Source: an uncultured Mycoplasmatota bacterium (GTDB lineage Bacteria > Bacillota_I > Bacilli_A > RF39 > UBA660). Taken from it: 5,893 nt of DNA. Shown here piece by piece: positions 5,478 through 5,893 of the stretch (positions are counted from its first letter, which is position 1; each line of letters starts with the position of its first letter). The DNA is taken from NCBI GenBank assembly GCA_900550255.1, contig URQZ01000022.1, positions 1 through 5,893 on the forward strand, given 5' to 3'. The notes under the pieces were generated by a model. The model did no database searches. It was not told where the DNA came from and saw only the letters and a program-made list of their open reading frames with translations. The position numbers and the translations under genes were made by a program.

Positions 5478-5893
5478 CTAAATATTAGATTTTGAGATTG
5501 TTATTACTGGGCGTACGCCGCTGACAGTAAGAGTCACACTGGAGTTGTCCAAGTAGCCGTAGCTACGGACGTGCCAAGCTTGTGTTGAATCATCTACTCT
5601 TCTCGTACTTGTCCAATATCCAGAGTTGCTCGAGTCTGGTGTGCTACATCCATGATTTATACATTTATTTGTATAATCAAATAACCATGCATATTTACTT
5701 GTTCCTTGCGCTTTGGAACACCAAGTTGTACTATCTGGTTGATTTGTATCTAAACAAAACCATGATTGTCCTGATTGAGTTGCATCAAATGTTGGATGTT
5801 TTGTTATCTTAGCAACTTCATTTGCTGTTATTAATCTAGCTGTATTTTTCCAATCTTTTGTATCATTTTCTAATGCTTTTTTTACTTCTTTCA
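5478..5893 (-). CDS. C-terminal part of a C-type-lectin-like surface protein (5' end outside window)
   Basis: An open frame runs from the right edge to TAG at 5478-5480 and gives the last 137 residues; the start is not in the window. The visible part begins with a helical, Lys-rich segment (1-17), then ARLITANEVAKIT (18-30), four Cys (46, 58, 77, 82) that could form two disulfides, and many aromatic residues. The end reads GYWTSTRRVDDSTQAW (91-106) and GVRPVITIS (125-133). The 'YW-[ST]-S...AW-x-V...G-x-L...V...GVRPVI' pattern resembles C-type-lectin / formylglycine-enzyme-like folds (DUF1566 style) that end many Bacillota surface proteins, including pilin-like ones. The fold call is from memory. 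Residues 107-127 have a base and codon use unlike the rest (see the variable-region entry). Cys pairs imply an exported protein. A type IV pilin-like N-terminus is possible but unseen. A terminator follows at once, so it is separate from the SPOR operon. Confidence 0.7.
   Translation of the reverse strand, partial: KEVKKALENDTKDWKNTARLITANEVAKITKHPTFDATQSGQSWFCLDTNQPDSTTWCSKAQGTSKYAWLFDYTNKCINHGCSTPDSSNSGYWTSTRRVDDSTQAWHVRSYGYLDNSSVTLTVSGVRPVITISKSNI
5510..5519. repeat. 10-base GC-rich palindrome at the edge of the candidate variable region
   Basis: GGCGTACGCC is self-complementary and covers the Gly-Val-Arg of the conserved GVRPVI motif. A short GC-rich element at the 3' edge of the variable region is where a DGR carries its initiation-of-mutagenic-homology (IMH) sequence; the correspondence is inferred from position and composition only. 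Confidence 0.5.
5511..5573 (-). other. Candidate DGR variable region at the 3' end of the lectin-like gene
   Basis: Codons 107-127 of the partial protein (His to Arg) contain 36 G or C in 63 bases (57%, counted by hand), against 14 of 60 (23%) in the first 20 codons of the same frame. Eighteen of the 21 codons end in C or T, 13 of them in C; the first 20 codons contain no C-ended codon. The three exceptions encode Leu114, Val119 and Val126, which look like fixed hydrophobic core positions, while NNY codons fill the loop positions between them. DGR templates use AAC or AAT at positions to be diversified, and mutation of A gives NNY codons, always near the 3' end of a C-type-lectin gene. A weaker patch of the same kind (GAC TCG AGC AAC TCT, about 5622-5636) may mark an extension. 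No template repeat or reverse transcriptase is in the window. Confidence 0.55.
5557..5568. repeat. 12-base perfect palindrome inside the candidate variable region
   Basis: CCGTAGCTACGG reads the same on both strands and covers codons for Arg-Ser-Tyr-Gly. It could be chance within diversified sequence. Confidence 0.6.

Noticed and set aside
5495..5640. GC-rich patch as simple horizontal transfer or contamination
   Set aside because: The frame runs unbroken through it into conserved GVRPVITIS and a normal AT-rich terminator, and the bias is specific to third positions (NNY). Foreign DNA would not be expected to stop at loop codons. Recombination with another gene copy remains possible.
5582..5812. 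Plus-strand open frame opposite the right-edge surface-protein gene
   Set aside because: The minus-strand frame has recognisable motifs, the terminator placement and a stop consistent with it; the plus-strand product has none.
1..5893. Mycoplasma-type genetic code (TGA as Trp)
   Set aside because: Conserved Trp residues are TGG, and the SPOR gene ends at TGA where its domain is complete.
1..5893. CRISPR array, tRNA, rRNA or insertion sequence
   Set aside because: I saw no regularly spaced repeats, cloverleaf, rRNA-like stretch or transposase motif. AT-rich homopolymer runs are general composition here.

Overview
The window is extremely AT-rich and comes from a Bacillota-type bacterium. TGG encodes Trp and TGA is used as a stop (SPOR gene), so this is the ordinary bacterial code and not the mycoplasma one. 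The gene set SPOR protein, radC, mreC, mreD echoes the Bacillus order spoIIB-maf-radC-mreB-mreC-mreD. A gut-type low-GC lineage of Bacilli (RF39-like or Erysipelotrichales-like) is my best guess; it rests on composition and protein style only.

Left part (1-1616): two minus-strand genes. One is a divergent ApbE-like flavin transferase. Downstream of it is a small exported protein that looks like an FMN_bind domain. The usual pairing is an enzyme that attaches FMN covalently and a protein that receives it. Here the enzyme lacks several normally conserved active-site residues and the small protein appears to lack the SGAT acceptor motif, so the pair may have decayed or been repurposed together. 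Back-to-back promoters follow, then a plus-strand multi-pass membrane protein with the layout of a GT-C glycosyltransferase (1617-2840).

Middle (2827-5428): a bidirectional terminator, with the glycosyltransferase stop codon in its loop, separates that gene from a minus-strand envelope/division cluster. In transcription order the cluster is SPOR-domain protein, radC (overlapping), a promoter inside the radC end, mreC and mreD (4-base overlap). maf and mreB, which normally sit in this run, are absent.

Right edge (5478-5893): beyond another terminator lies the 3' end of a minus-strand gene whose start is outside the window. Its C-terminus has the GYWTS...AW...GVRPVITIS pattern of a C-type-lectin-like surface protein. 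Its last 21 or so variable-looking codons are 57% GC and almost all NNY, in a genome where other codons are mostly A- or T-ended. This is what the variable region of a diversity-generating retroelement (DGR) target looks like, and it is the most interesting thing here. The reverse transcriptase and template repeat are not in the window.

A further pattern is in the start sites. The five genes with their own apparent promoter all carry GGTGAT exactly 3 bases before the start codon, and four of them have a -10-like hexamer exactly 6 bases before that. The operon-internal genes instead use AGGAG at 9-10 bases. This suggests extremely short leaders that begin at or near the ribosome-binding site.
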